Below, piece by piece: positions 1-7,076 of a stretch of DNA of 9,130 bases. The stretch lies in contig JABFVX010000534.1 in the NCBI GenBank assembly GCA_013362555.1, positions 1-9,130 on the forward strand. The letters run 5' to 3'. Numbering within the stretch: position 1 is the stretch's first letter; each line of letters starts with the position of its first letter. The notes under the pieces were generated by a model. The model ran no database searches and had not been told where the DNA came from. It saw only the letters and a list, made by a program, of their open reading frames with translations. Made by a program: the position numbers and the translations under genes. This DNA comes from Mycobacteriaceae bacterium (GTDB lineage Bacteria > Actinomycetota > Actinomycetes > Mycobacteriales > Mycobacteriaceae).

Positions 1-3000
1 ACGAGGTTCCATGCCTGCTCGTACCGGTCGAGATCGAGGTCGGTGCAGTGGAATTCGTGGAAGACGTAGCATGCCGGGCTGCCGTCGCCGCGGCCGTGCA
101 GGTAGGCGTGCTGTACCCGGGTCAGCGGGAACGGCTGTCCCGAAACCGCCCGGGCCGGGGCCGGGCGTGGTTCGGCGGCGACGCGCCGCCCGGTCGGGCG
201 CCGCTGGGCGAGCAGGCCGGCGAACGCGGCGACGGTGGTGTTGGCCGCGACGTCGCGCAGACCGATCTGCGGGTGTCCCTCGGTCCGCACGCGGTGCACC
301 ATGCGCGTGGCCAGCACCGAGTGCCCGCCCAATGCGAAGAAGTCGGCGTCCGGGGTGGTGATCTCGGCGTCGAGCAGCTCGCCCCACAGTGCGGCCACCC
401 ACTGTTCCGCACTGGTCAACGGGCGGGAGGTCGGCTCGGCGGCGAAAGGGTCGGGGAGGGCCGCGTGGTCGATCTTGCCGTTCGATGTCAGCGGCAGCTC
501 GTCCAGCACCACCCACCGGGCGGGTGTCATGTAGGCGGGCAGCTGTTCGTGCGCGCGGGCGGTGACCGATTTCAGGTCCGCGGGCGTTGCGGGTCCGACG
601 AGGTAGGCCACCAGCCGGGGGCTCTGGTCCTTGCCGCGGTGTCCGACGACGAGGCACTGCCGGATCTGCGGCAGTGCGTTCAGGACCGCTTCGATCTCGC
701 CGGGCTCGATGCGGTGGCCGAGCACTTTCAGCTGGCGGTCCGTGCGACCGAGGAACTCGATCGTCCCGTCGGGTCGCCAGCGGCCCAGATCGCCTGTGCG
801 ATAAAGCCGTTCGCCGAACCGAGGGTGTGCGGCGAATCGCTGTGCGGTCTGTGCGTCGTCACCCGCGTAGCCCCTGGCGAGACCGGCGCCGCCGATGTGC
901 AGCTCGCCGGCCGCGCCGACCGGGCACGGCGCGCCTGCCTCGTCGAGGACGAGGAAGAACTGGTCGCGCAGAGCGCGGCCGTACGGAATGCTGTGCCAGC
1001 CGGGATCCACGTGGTCGACCGGGTAGCAGATGGACCAGATCGACGCCTCGGTCGCCCCGCCCAGCGACACGACCCGCAGCCCGGGCAGCATGGCGTGTAA
1101 CCGCTGCGGCAGGGTCAGCGGAATCCAGTCTCCGGACAGCAGCATCAACCGCAGCGATGCCAGCCGATCCAACGCGGCCGGGTCGTGCTCGGCGTACTCG
1201 ACCAGCATCTGCGCCACCGCGGGCGCGGTATTCCACACCGTGACACGGTGTTCGGCGATCAGGTCGATCCACTCCGCCGGATCGGACGCCTGCGCCGCCT
1301 CAGGCAGCACGATCGCGCCGCCCGCGCCCACGAGGCCGAACACGTCGTAGACGGACAGGTCGAATGTCGGCGCCGACAACGCCAAAACCCGGTCCGCTGG
1401 CCCGATCCCGAAGCGGTCGTTGATGTCGTCGATGGTCGTGCGCGCGCCGGCATGGTCGATCGCCACGCCCTTGGGCTCCCCGGTCGAACCCGACGTGAAG
1501 ATGACATAGGCCAAGTCGGTAGGCCGCGCCGCGGCCGGAACCGGCTCGGTGGCAGCCGTTTCGAACAACTGGTCTACATCAATGGCCGTGATCGACGGCG
1601 ACAGCGAGGCCGGGGGACCTCCGGCCGTCAGCGCGTGGCGCACCTCGGCGCGGCGGCAGGCCGCGGCGATTCTGGTTGCGGGCCAGCCCGGATCGAGCGG
1701 AACGAACGCGGCCCCCGCGGCCAGCACGGCGTAACACGCCGCGATCTGCGCGGTCGAGCGGCCGGCGACGACAGCCACGCGATCGCCGGGAGCGACCCCG
1801 CCGCGCAGCAGGGCCGCCGCCATCGCGGTGGACCGGTCGGCCAGTTCCCCGTGGGTGAGGAGGCGCGACGCGCCGGTGACCGCGACCGCGTCCGGGTCGA
1901 TGCGGGACCGGAGCCGCTGCGGATCGGCCAGCAGCGGACCGGTGTCGGGGCGGGCTTGCGGTTCGAGGACGGAGACCGGCTCGAAGAAGGGATTGGCGCC
2001 CAATTCCTCACGCTGCCACGACGCGGCATCGGTCAACGCGGTCAGCAGGCGCTCGTAGGCCGCGGCCATCCCGGGCACGAAACCGTCCGGCAGCGCGCGG
2101 TCCACGGCATCCCAGATGAACCGCAGGCCGCCGTCGGCGCGGTCCCAGACCATGCAGTCGAGGACGACCTGGGGGGTCTGCGACACCGCGTGCACCTCGG
2201 CGCCGAGCCAGGCGACGGGGTCGGCGGCGGCCAGTCCGGTGCAGTCGGTGAACACGACCGGGTAGCGGGGCGCGGCAGCTCCCATCGCCTGCTGGACTTC
2301 GACGCCGCCATAGGCGCTGTGCGCCAGGTCGATTGCCATTCGGTCGTGCACGGCGTGCGCAAGGTCGGCGAAACTGCGCCAGGCGCTCGGGGGCGGCAGC
2401 TGCGTGAGTGAGGCGATGCTGAAGTCGCCCACGGCCGACTGGGGAATGTGGTCGGCGCGGTCGAAGACGACGGTGTTGACACAGAACGGGTCGCTCGCGC
2501 CCCAGCGGTTGAGCACGAGCCCGTACGCCGCCACGAGCACTGCGCGCGGGTGCAGGCCGCGGGAACCGCATTCCGCGCGCAGCGCGGACCACTGTTCCGC
2601 GGACAGCGCGACTTCACGCCGGCGGAACTGTTCACTGTGCAGGCGATCGAGGGGGTGGGCCCAGGCGAGTGCCGGGCCGGGCGGCAGCGTGGGAATTCGG
2701 GCCTGCCAGTAGCGGCGGTCGCGGTCGATGCGGCTGAGCGGGTGTGCTGCTGTCCAGAACGACCCATGACGTGCGTTCAGCGCAACTTGTGGGTCATTCT
2801 GGATGTCGGTTGACGGAGGTTGGGCGGCGTATGCGTCGGGGCGTTCCGTCAGATCGCGCCACTGTCGCATGAGCAGGGCCCAGCTCGGCACGTCCGTCGC
2901 GATCATGTCGAACCCGAGGAAGATTCGCAGCCCGCCCGAGGGCAGCAGGGCCGCCGCGATGTCGAACAGCGGCCAGACGGCCGGGTCGAGGACCTGGTGG

Positions 3001-4865
3001 GACTTGTCCGCCGTCAGACCCGAGAGTGCTTCCGCGACTTCGTGGTCCGGCAGTCCGCGCAGGTCGGTCACGCCGATCCGGTACTCCGGTCGAGACGGCG
3101 GGACGTGCGCGCTGCCGTCGTCGGCGACCGTGAGCCGCAGCATGTCGTGGTCGGCGATGAGCCGGTTCCAGGCTGTCTGCAATGCCGCGATCTCGGCGGC
3201 CGGATCGCCGGTGACCAGTTTCCCTGCGGCGCGGTCGATCTCGACATAACACCAGGGCGCGACGCCGCCCAACGCGAGGTCGGGTCGACGGCCGATCCAG
3301 TAGGCGAGCTGAGTTGCGGTCAACGCCGCCGGTTCGCGCGACCTGTCCGGGCGACGGGCGACGCCCTCGCGCAGGCGGCGGCGCAGGATTTTGCCGCTCG
3401 CGTTGCGCGGCAGCGCCGCGCTGAACTCGAAGGTGGCGGGCACTTTGTGGGCGGCCAGGCGGCGCCCGGCGAAGGCGAGCAGTTCGGTGCTGGTGACGGC
3501 GGCGCCGGGCCGGGCCACGACGACGGCGTGCGCCAGTTCGCCGAATTGCGGGTCCGGGGCGCCGACAACGGCGGCGTCGGCGACGGCGGGGTGTTCGCGC
3601 AGCGTGCGTTCCACCTCGGCGGGGTAGACGTGTTCGCCGCCCACGAGTATCAGGTCCTTGATGCGGTCGCTGAGATAGAGGTAACCGTCCGCGTCGAGCG
3701 AGCCCGCGTCGCCGGTGCGGATCCAGCCGTCCACGACAGCGGCGTCGGTGGCGTCGGCATTGGCGAAGTAGCCGAGCATGCGTGCCGGGGTGTGCAGGCA
3801 GACCTCGCCGATCTGACCGGTCGGCAGCGCAGCGCCGTCCGGGCCGACGACCTTCGCCGCGAACCCGGGATACGGGCGGCCTGCCGACCGCAGCAGAGTC
3901 CCGCCCCGGCGATGATCCGCGGGGGACAGGCACATCGCGGTGTTGCCCGTCTCGGTCAGGCCGTAGATCTGGGCGAACTCGCAGCCGATCACCGACTCCG
4001 CCTGCGTCAGCACGGCTTCGGGCATCGGGGCGCCGCCGTAGACGATGCGCCGGATCGACGCCAACGCCGCCGAGTCGGCGGCCGGTTCGGCCAGCACCCA
4101 CTGCACCATTGCAGGCACCATGCACGCCACGGTCACCCCGCGCGCCGACACCAGCGCCACCGCGTCGGCCGCGTCGAAGCGCGGCATCGTCACGGTTGTC
4201 GCACCGGCCAGCAAAGCCTGTACCGCACACCACATTCCGCCGATGTGGAAGCCGGGAAGCCCGACCAGCCCGACATCGCTTGTGCGCCAGTCGAGCCAGT
4301 CCAGGCCCGCCTCCCGCAACGCCGCCTCCACCGCGAAGAAGCTCCGGTGCGCCAACACCACCCCTTTGGGGCGGCCGGTCGTGCCGCTGGTGTAGAGCTG
4401 GACCACCGCGTCGTCGGCCGCGGCCCGGTGCGGCGGCCGGACCGCGGGGAATGCCCCGTACCACCCGGTCAAGTCGCCGTCGAGCATCCGCACCGCCGAG
4501 GGTGCGCCGGCGCGGTCGGGCGCGAGCTCCGCATCCGCGAGCAGCAGTGCGGCGCCGGAATCGGCGAGGATGTAGGCGATCTCGTCGCCGGCGAGCCGAT
4601 TGCTGATCGGCACGAACACCGCGCCGGCTCGTGCGCAGCCGACCAGCGCCGCGTAGAAGTCGACCGACTCGGCGCCGAGATGGGCGACGCGGTCGCCGGG
4701 ACGCACCCCGGCGGCGGCCAGCGCCGCGGCGATCCGGTCGGCGGCGGCGTCGAGCTCGGCGAACGTCATGGCGCGGTCGCCGCAGTACAGGGCGGGCCGC
4801 CCCGGCGAATCTCGAACGTGGGCGTCCAGCAGATTCGCGACGGTGCGGCTTCCGGCCGCTGTCAC
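1..4865 (-). CDS. Acyl-AMP ligase fused to cysteine-type NRPS (AL-Cy-A-PCP-Cy), 3' end outside the window
   Basis: One uninterrupted minus-strand frame of at least 1621 codons, starting GTG at 4865 and running off the left edge. Domains in order: (1) acyl-AMP ligase, residues 1-502, with P-loop YTSGTTGRPKG (158-168), FHIGGMW, QIYGLTETGN, TGD and SGKILRR; this resembles FadD10/ScoC. (2) Heterocyclization domain Cy1, from residue 515 (LTATQLAYWIGR) to about 944, with DMIATD (D653/D658), a VVFTDCTG stretch, a GDF motif and SQTPQV. (3) Adenylation domain with FTSGSTGEPKG (1123-1132), specificity residues D1169, L1170, Y1173, N1212, L1242, S1244, L1268, I1276, W1277 and K1464 (LTSNGKID); this is the known cysteine code DLYNLSLIWK. 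(4) Carrier protein with GGHS (Ser1516). (5) Start of a second Cy (PLTRVQHAYLHGR, from about residue 1578). No carrier protein lies between ligase and Cy1. The start fits the GTGA overlap with the upstream gene. Cytosolic; expected to join an activated acyl unit to cysteine and cyclize it to thiazoline. The ligase substrate is not readable from sequence. Confidence 0.93.
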   Translation of the reverse strand, partial: MTAAGSRTVANLLDAHVRDSPGRPALYCGDRAMTFAELDAAADRIAAALAAAGVRPGDRVAHLGAESVDFYAALVGCARAGAVFVPISNRLAGDEIAYILADSGAALLLADAELAPDRAGAPSAVRMLDGDLTGWYGAFPAVRPPHRAAADDAVVQLYTSGTTGRPKGVVLAHRSFFAVEAALREAGLDWLDWRTSDVGLVGLPGFHIGGMWCAVQALLAGATTVTMPRFDAADAVALVSARGVTVACMVPAMVQWVLAEPAADSAALASIRRIVYGGAPMPEAVLTQAESVIGCEFAQIYGLTETGNTAMCLSPADHRRGGTLLRSAGRPYPGFAAKVVGPDGAALPTGQIGEVCLHTPARMLGYFANADATDAAVVDGWIRTGDAGSLDADGYLYLSDRIKDLILVGGEHVYPAEVERTLREHPAVADAAVVGAPDPQFGELAHAVVVARPGAAVTSTELLAFAGRRLAAHKVPATFEFSAALPRNASGKILRRRLREGVARRPDRSREPAALTATQLAYWIGRRPDLALGGVAPWCYVEIDRAAGKLVTGDPAAEIAALQTAWNRLIADHDMLRLTVADDGSAHVPPSRPEYRIGVTDLRGLPDHEVAEALSGLTADKSHQVLDPAVWPLFDIAAALLPSGGLRIFLGFDMIATDVPSWALLMRQWRDLTERPDAYAAQPPSTDIQNDPQVALNARHGSFWTAAHPLSRIDRDRRYWQARIPTLPPGPALAWAHPLDRLHSEQFRRREVALSAEQWSALRAECGSRGLHPRAVLVAAYGLVLNRWGASDPFCVNTVVFDRADHIPQSAVGDFSIASLTQLPPPSAWRSFADLAHAVHDRMAIDLAHSAYGGVEVQQAMGAAAPRYPVVFTDCTGLAAADPVAWLGAEVHAVSQTPQVVLDCMVWDRADGGLRFIWDAVDRALPDGFVPGMAAAYERLLTALTDAASWQREELGANPFFEPVSVLEPQARPDTGPLLADPQRLRSRIDPDAVAVTGASRLLTHGELADRSTAMAAALLRGGVAPGDRVAVVAGRSTAQIAACYAVLAAGAAFVPLDPGWPATRIAAACRRAEVRHALTAGGPPASLSPSITAIDVDQLFETAATEPVPAAARPTDLAYVIFTSGSTGEPKGVAIDHAGARTTIDDINDRFGIGPADRVLALSAPTFDLSVYDVFGLVGAGGAIVLPEAAQASDPAEWIDLIAEHRVTVWNTAPAVAQMLVEYAEHDPAALDRLASLRLMLLSGDWIPLTLPQRLHAMLPGLRVVSLGGATEASIWSICYPVDHVDPGWHSIPYGRALRDQFFLVLDEAGAPCPVGAAGELHIGGAGLARGYAGDDAQTAQRFAAHPRFGERLYRTGDLGRWRPDGTIEFLGRTDRQLKVLGHRIEPGEIEAVLNALPQIRQCLVVGHRGKDQSPRLVAYLVGPATPADLKSVTARAHEQLPAYMTPARWVVLDELPLTSNGKIDHAALPDPFAAEPTSRPLTSAEQWVAALWGELLDAEITTPDADFFALGGHSVLATRMVHRVRTEGHPQIGLRDVAANTTVAAFAGLLAQRRPTGRRVAAEPRPAPARAVSGQPFPLTRVQHAYLHGRGDGSPACYVFHEFHCTDLDLDRYEQAWNL
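2753..2803. repeat. Palindromic repeat copy A, inserted in frame in the NRPS Cy1 domain
   Basis: Two 23 bp arms beginning TCCAGAA around a 5-base loop (TTCAG, plus strand). The arms are imperfect; the left one contains GACCCATGACGTGCG, as in copies C and E. The element is 51 bp, exactly 17 codons, and is open in the NRPS frame, where it encodes residues 688-704 (IQNDPQVALNARHGSFW). It is the only copy inside a gene in this window. Confidence 0.88.
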
Positions 4866-5416
4866 CGGGTCCCCAGCTGGGCGCTGTCGACGATCACCAC
4901 GCGCACGTCGCCGCGACAGCCGCCCAGGGTGTCGTTGCCGAAGGCGACCGAGGTCCGCAGCGCGATGCGCTCCGCGGATCCGGAACGGTACGGCTCGATG
5001 CTGTCGAACACCAGCTGGGCGCGGAAGCGACGCGCGTCGACGGGACGTCGGAACTCGAAGCGGGTGTCCGCGATGACCATGTCCGACAGGTGGCGCCGGT
5101 GGAAGTCGGCCATCGACCAGTCGCCGAATACCGGTCCGACCGAGTTCCGCACCAGCGACGCGATCGTGTAATACGCCATCTGGTTGTAGCCGATCAGCGC
5201 GTCGACGGCGTTGAGGTGGCCGGTGTCGTCGATGTAGCAGGACTGCTCGATCGCGAGCTCCGCATCCCCGACGACTCTGTTGCCTTCGACGCGGTGGGTC
5301 ATGCTCCGCAGATAGCGGGCGACAGGCCGGTAGCACTGCAACACCTCGCCGAGCAGATCCGCGTCGTGGGCGATGTCCGCACCCTCGATAGTCGGATTCC
5401 GATCGGGTGTCATCAT
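4862..5416 (-). CDS. FcoT/ScoD-like hotdog-fold thioesterase of isonitrile lipopeptide pathways
   Basis: A 184-residue protein matching M. tuberculosis FcoT (Rv0098, 183 aa) along its length. The central stretch CYIDDTGHLNAVDALIGYNQ corresponds to AYIRSTGHFNAVELILCFNQ in FcoT as I recall it, and the later WSMADFHRRHLSDMVI and FRRPVDARRFRAQL blocks also match. The FcoT active-site positions Y33, Y66, N74, N83 and Y87 correspond to Y29, Y61, N69, N78 and Y82 here. In the characterised sco pathway the homologue ScoD adds glycine to an alpha,beta-unsaturated acyl-ACP and releases the 3-(carboxymethylamino) acid that the isonitrile oxygenase then uses. That role is inferred here. The start at 5416 is chosen because GGAAGG (5430-5425) lies 8 bases upstream and the length fits the family. 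Its TGA overlaps the GTG of the ligase-NRPS gene (GTGA), indicating one transcript and translational coupling. A second ATG follows directly (5413). Confidence 0.9.
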   Translation of the reverse strand: MMTPDRNPTIEGADIAHDADLLGEVLQCYRPVARYLRSMTHRVEGNRVVGDAELAIEQSCYIDDTGHLNAVDALIGYNQMAYYTIASLVRNSVGPVFGDWSMADFHRRHLSDMVIADTRFEFRRPVDARRFRAQLVFDSIEPYRSGSAERIALRTSVAFGNDTLGGCRGDVRVVIVDSAQLGTR

Positions 5417-5424
5417 CGTCAACG

Positions 5425-5430
5425 CCTTCC
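5425..5430 (-). promoter_or_regulatory. Ribosome binding site of the FcoT-like gene
   Basis: GGAAGG on the minus strand, 8 bases before the ATG at 5416. It decides against the much longer reading that starts at 5596 inside a palindromic repeat. Confidence 0.65.
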
Positions 5431-5547
5431 AGTCCGCAACATCGTCGATACGGTTTGTCGGGCCGTCCGCGCCCGGAGTTCCCGGCGATCCGAAATCGTC
5501 GTGACGACAACAGAGTTGGCACGCGCACCGCTTGGAACGTGTGAGAG

Positions 5548-5606
5548 AACCTCCTGAATGACCCGTGACGTGCGTCAGACGCACGTCACGGGTCATTCAG
5601 GAGGTT
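5548..5606. repeat. Palindromic repeat copy B, perfect 59 bp palindrome
   Basis: Two perfectly complementary 29 bp arms (starting AACCTCCTGAATGACCCGTG) around a single central A at 5577. It has the family core, but the outer end reads CTCCTGAATGA instead of CTCCAGAATGA. The match between the arms is kept at that changed base. It lies between two divergent genes, so it is not a simple 3' terminator. AGGAGGT at each end matches the Shine-Dalgarno consensus but no start codon follows at a suitable distance. Confidence 0.93.
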
Positions 5607-5710
5607 TGCAACGTCACACCTGCCGACGCCGGGGAACTCGGGACGTGTTCTGCCCGACCTGTCGTGGGAACGCCGCGCCTCGTCCGGTGCGCGTTCGAAG
5701 TCGTTCGGCA

Positions 5711-5717
5711 GGAGGAG
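5711..5717 (+). promoter_or_regulatory. Ribosome binding site of the isonitrile oxygenase gene
   Basis: GGAGGAG, 7 bases before the ATG at 5725; strong and well placed, so it fixes the start. Confidence 0.75.
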
Positions 5718-5724
5718 AAGTCGC

Positions 5725-6594
5725 ATGAAGATCAGTCCGCAGCCCGGAATGGGCGTGGTAGCAGAGGGTTTCGATCCGTCCTCGGACAGTGATGTCCGGC
5801 GGCTGAAGCAGGCGGCCTACCGCCACCGGATCGTGCTCCTCAAAGACCAGCACCACGACCCGGCCGGCCTCCTGGAGTTCGGGCGACTATTGGGCGCTCC
5901 GCAGACGTACTACGAACCCGTCTACCGGCATCCGGACGTGCCGGAGGTCTTCGTCTCCTCCAACGTCGCCACCGGCGGGCGCAGGCTGGGGGTCCCGAAG
6001 ACGGGTCAGTTCTGGCACTCGGACTACGAATTCATGCCGCGGCCGTTCGACCTGACGATCATCTCGCCGCGCCGGGTCCCGAAAGAACGCCGCGGCACCT
6101 TGTTCATCGACCTCGTGCAGGCGTATCGACGGCTCGACCCCGACCTGGCGGCTGCCGCCGCCGACACGGAAGCGATCCACTCCCCGCGGCGAAAATTCAA
6201 GATTCGCCCCGACGACGTCTACCGCCCGATCGGCGACGTCATCGCCGAAATCGACGCCCGCACACCACCGGTCCGGCGGCCGACGGTGTTGCGACACCCT
6301 CGCACCGGGGAACGCGTGCTGTATGTGACCGAAGGCGGCACCGAGGCCGTCGAAGACGCCGACGGCAGGCGACGTCCTGACTTGCTGAAGCAATTGCTTT
6401 CCGCCGCAGGGCAACTCGACGAGACCACCGAGCACCCCGCGATCCACCTGCAAACCTTCGACGTCGGTGACCTGCTCATCTGGGACAACATCGCCTTGGC
6501 ACACCGTTCGCTGCACAACCCCTCCGACGAACCGGCCGAGTCGTGGCGCGTCACCGTCTACGACGACGAACCGGGCTTCAACCCTCCAGAATGA
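5725..6594 (+). CDS. ScoE/Rv0097-like Fe(II)/2-oxoglutarate-dependent isonitrile-forming oxygenase (TauD family)
   Basis: A 289-residue TauD-fold protein very close in pattern to Rv0097/ScoE: YYEPVYRHPDVPEVFVSS (62-79), GVPKTGQFWHSDYEFMP, FIDL, KIRPDDVYRPIGDV, RHPRTGERVLYV, and WDN before the distal histidine. Iron ligands are H98, D100 and H260; R275 would bind 2-oxoglutarate or substrate carboxylate. Residues I recall as ScoE contacts (Y96, Y97, R157, K193, H299, R310) fall on Y62, Y63, R123, K159, H264 and R275, a constant offset of 34-35, which argues for the same chemistry and not generic taurine oxidation. The family converts an N-carboxymethyl-3-aminoalkanoic acid to the 3-isocyano acid, with loss of the carboxyl as CO2. 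The product would be activated by the ligase of the divergent NRPS gene. The stop codon and last two codons (CCA GAA TGA) belong to palindromic repeat copy C, so the natural C-terminus may have been changed by it. Confidence 0.93.
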   Translation: MKISPQPGMGVVAEGFDPSSDSDVRRLKQAAYRHRIVLLKDQHHDPAGLLEFGRLLGAPQTYYEPVYRHPDVPEVFVSSNVATGGRRLGVPKTGQFWHSDYEFMPRPFDLTIISPRRVPKERRGTLFIDLVQAYRRLDPDLAAAAADTEAIHSPRRKFKIRPDDVYRPIGDVIAEIDARTPPVRRPTVLRHPRTGERVLYVTEGGTEAVEDADGRRRPDLLKQLLSAAGQLDETTEHPAIHLQTFDVGDLLIWDNIALAHRSLHNPSDEPAESWRVTVYDDEPGFNPPE

Positions 6595-6636
6595 CCCGTG
6601 AGGTGCGTTGGACGCACGTCATGGGTCATTCCGGAG
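6584..6636. repeat. Palindromic repeat copy C, overlapping the 3' end of the oxygenase gene
   Basis: Arms begin CTCCAGAATGACCCGTGAGG on the left and CTCCGGAATGACCCATGACG on the complementary strand of the right; a few mismatches. The left arm contains the oxygenase stop codon at 6592-6594. Together with copy D it fills the gap to the convergent CopZ-like gene. Confidence 0.9.
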
Positions 6637-6649
6637 TGTTGCAACCTAG

Positions 6650-6698
6650 CCACAACGACCCGTGAGGGGCGCCCACCGCACTCCGTCGGTCGTTCTGG
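6650..6698. repeat. Palindromic repeat copy D, degenerate
   Basis: The left arm starts CCACAACGACCCGTGAGG; the right arm, read on the other strand, starts CCAGAACGACCGACGGAGTG. The ends match the family clearly and the centre poorly. Its right arm shares GGAGTGCG with copy E. It lies 13 bases after copy C, between convergent genes. Confidence 0.7.
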
Positions 6699-6716
6699 AC
6701 GTTCTCAAGCGCTCAC

Positions 6717-6926
6717 TCAGGCGCTGGTCAGCTTGTAGCCGGCCGCTTCGACGGCGGCGCGGACGTCGGACGTCGCCAGGGCGGCTCCGCTGCGTACGGT
6801 GACTCGCCCCTGCTCCACGTCGACGTCGACCCCGGCCACACCCGGCAGTTTCTCGACCGCGACCGTCACATGCTGCGCGCAATTCCCGCACACCATTCCC
6901 GTGACCCCGTACACCTCTTCGACCAT
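6717..6926 (-). CDS. CopZ-like heavy-metal-associated (HMA) domain protein
   Basis: A 69-residue single HMA domain. The metal site GMVCGNC (residues 10-16, C13 and C16) is the GMxCxxC motif that binds Cu(I), and the end AAVEAAGYKL is typical of the family, as are KLPGV and VDVEQGRVTV. No signal peptide or membrane segment, so it is a cytosolic copper chaperone or buffer candidate that would hand copper to a CopA-type ATPase, not present in this window. The ATG at 6926 is chosen because GGAAGGG (6939-6933) lies 6 bases upstream; an in-frame ATG 7 codons further upstream is possible but has no comparable site. It converges on the isonitrile oxygenase gene and diverges from the lipase gene. Metal specificity is not proven by sequence. 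Confidence 0.92.
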   Translation of the reverse strand: MVEEVYGVTGMVCGNCAQHVTVAVEKLPGVAGVDVDVEQGRVTVRSGAALATSDVRAAVEAAGYKLTSA

Positions 6927-6932
6927 GACGCA

Positions 6933-6939
6933 CCCTTCC
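6933..6939 (-). promoter_or_regulatory. Ribosome binding site of the CopZ-like gene
   Basis: GGAAGGG on the minus strand, 6 bases before the ATG at 6926; it supports this start over the upstream in-frame ATG. Confidence 0.6.
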
Positions 6940-7025
6940 GATCTCATGCGGCGACGCGACCACTGCGCGCGCTGTGAAGTAGGTCGGCTGCCGCGTGCAT
7001 CGAGTTCCCGGGCATCACAACATCT

Positions 7026-7076
7026 TCCAGAATGACTCGTGACGTGCGTCCAACGCACTCCATGGGTCGTTCTGGA
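7026..7076. repeat. Palindromic repeat copy E, just upstream of the lipase gene
   Basis: Left arm TCCAGAATGACTCGTGACG; right arm, read on the other strand, TCCAGAACGACCCATGGAG, with 3-base loop CCA. The arms differ at several places. The right end runs into GGAGG (7074-7078), which is the best ribosome binding site for the lipase start at 7092, 13 bases downstream (rather far). Confidence 0.88.

Larger units (their letters stand above)
5417..5724. other. Divergent intergenic region between the FcoT-like and isonitrile oxygenase genes
   Basis: 308 bases that should hold the promoters of both arms of the locus. It contains the 59 bp perfect palindrome (copy B) in its middle and a short 11 bp palindrome GTCGTGACGAC at 5498-5508. 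I see no convincing -35/-10 pair, no IdeR/DtxR iron box and no recognisable copper-regulator operator. No coding frame here resembles a real gene. Confidence 0.6.

Noticed and set aside
2753..2803. Possible end of one gene and start of another at repeat copy A
   Set aside because: The frame from 4865 is open through the repeat, and Cy motifs occur on both sides of it in the same frame, so it is one gene.
2794..4464. Minus-strand 556-codon frame over the ligase and Cy1 region
   Set aside because: It is a neighbouring frame of the true ligase-NRPS gene; the real frame carries the AMP-binding motifs and has no stop, this one is a low-complexity Arg-rich shadow.
48..5171. Long plus-strand open frames (e.g. 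48-1100, 1185-2411, 2820-5171)
   Set aside because: They are antisense to a continuous NRPS frame with recognisable motifs throughout; their translations are Arg/Gly/Ala-rich and show no domain. High GC produces such shadows.
5417..5596. Upstream start (5596) for the FcoT-like protein
   Set aside because: It begins inside palindromic repeat B and adds 60 residues with no family resemblance; 5416 has a ribosome binding site and gives the family length.
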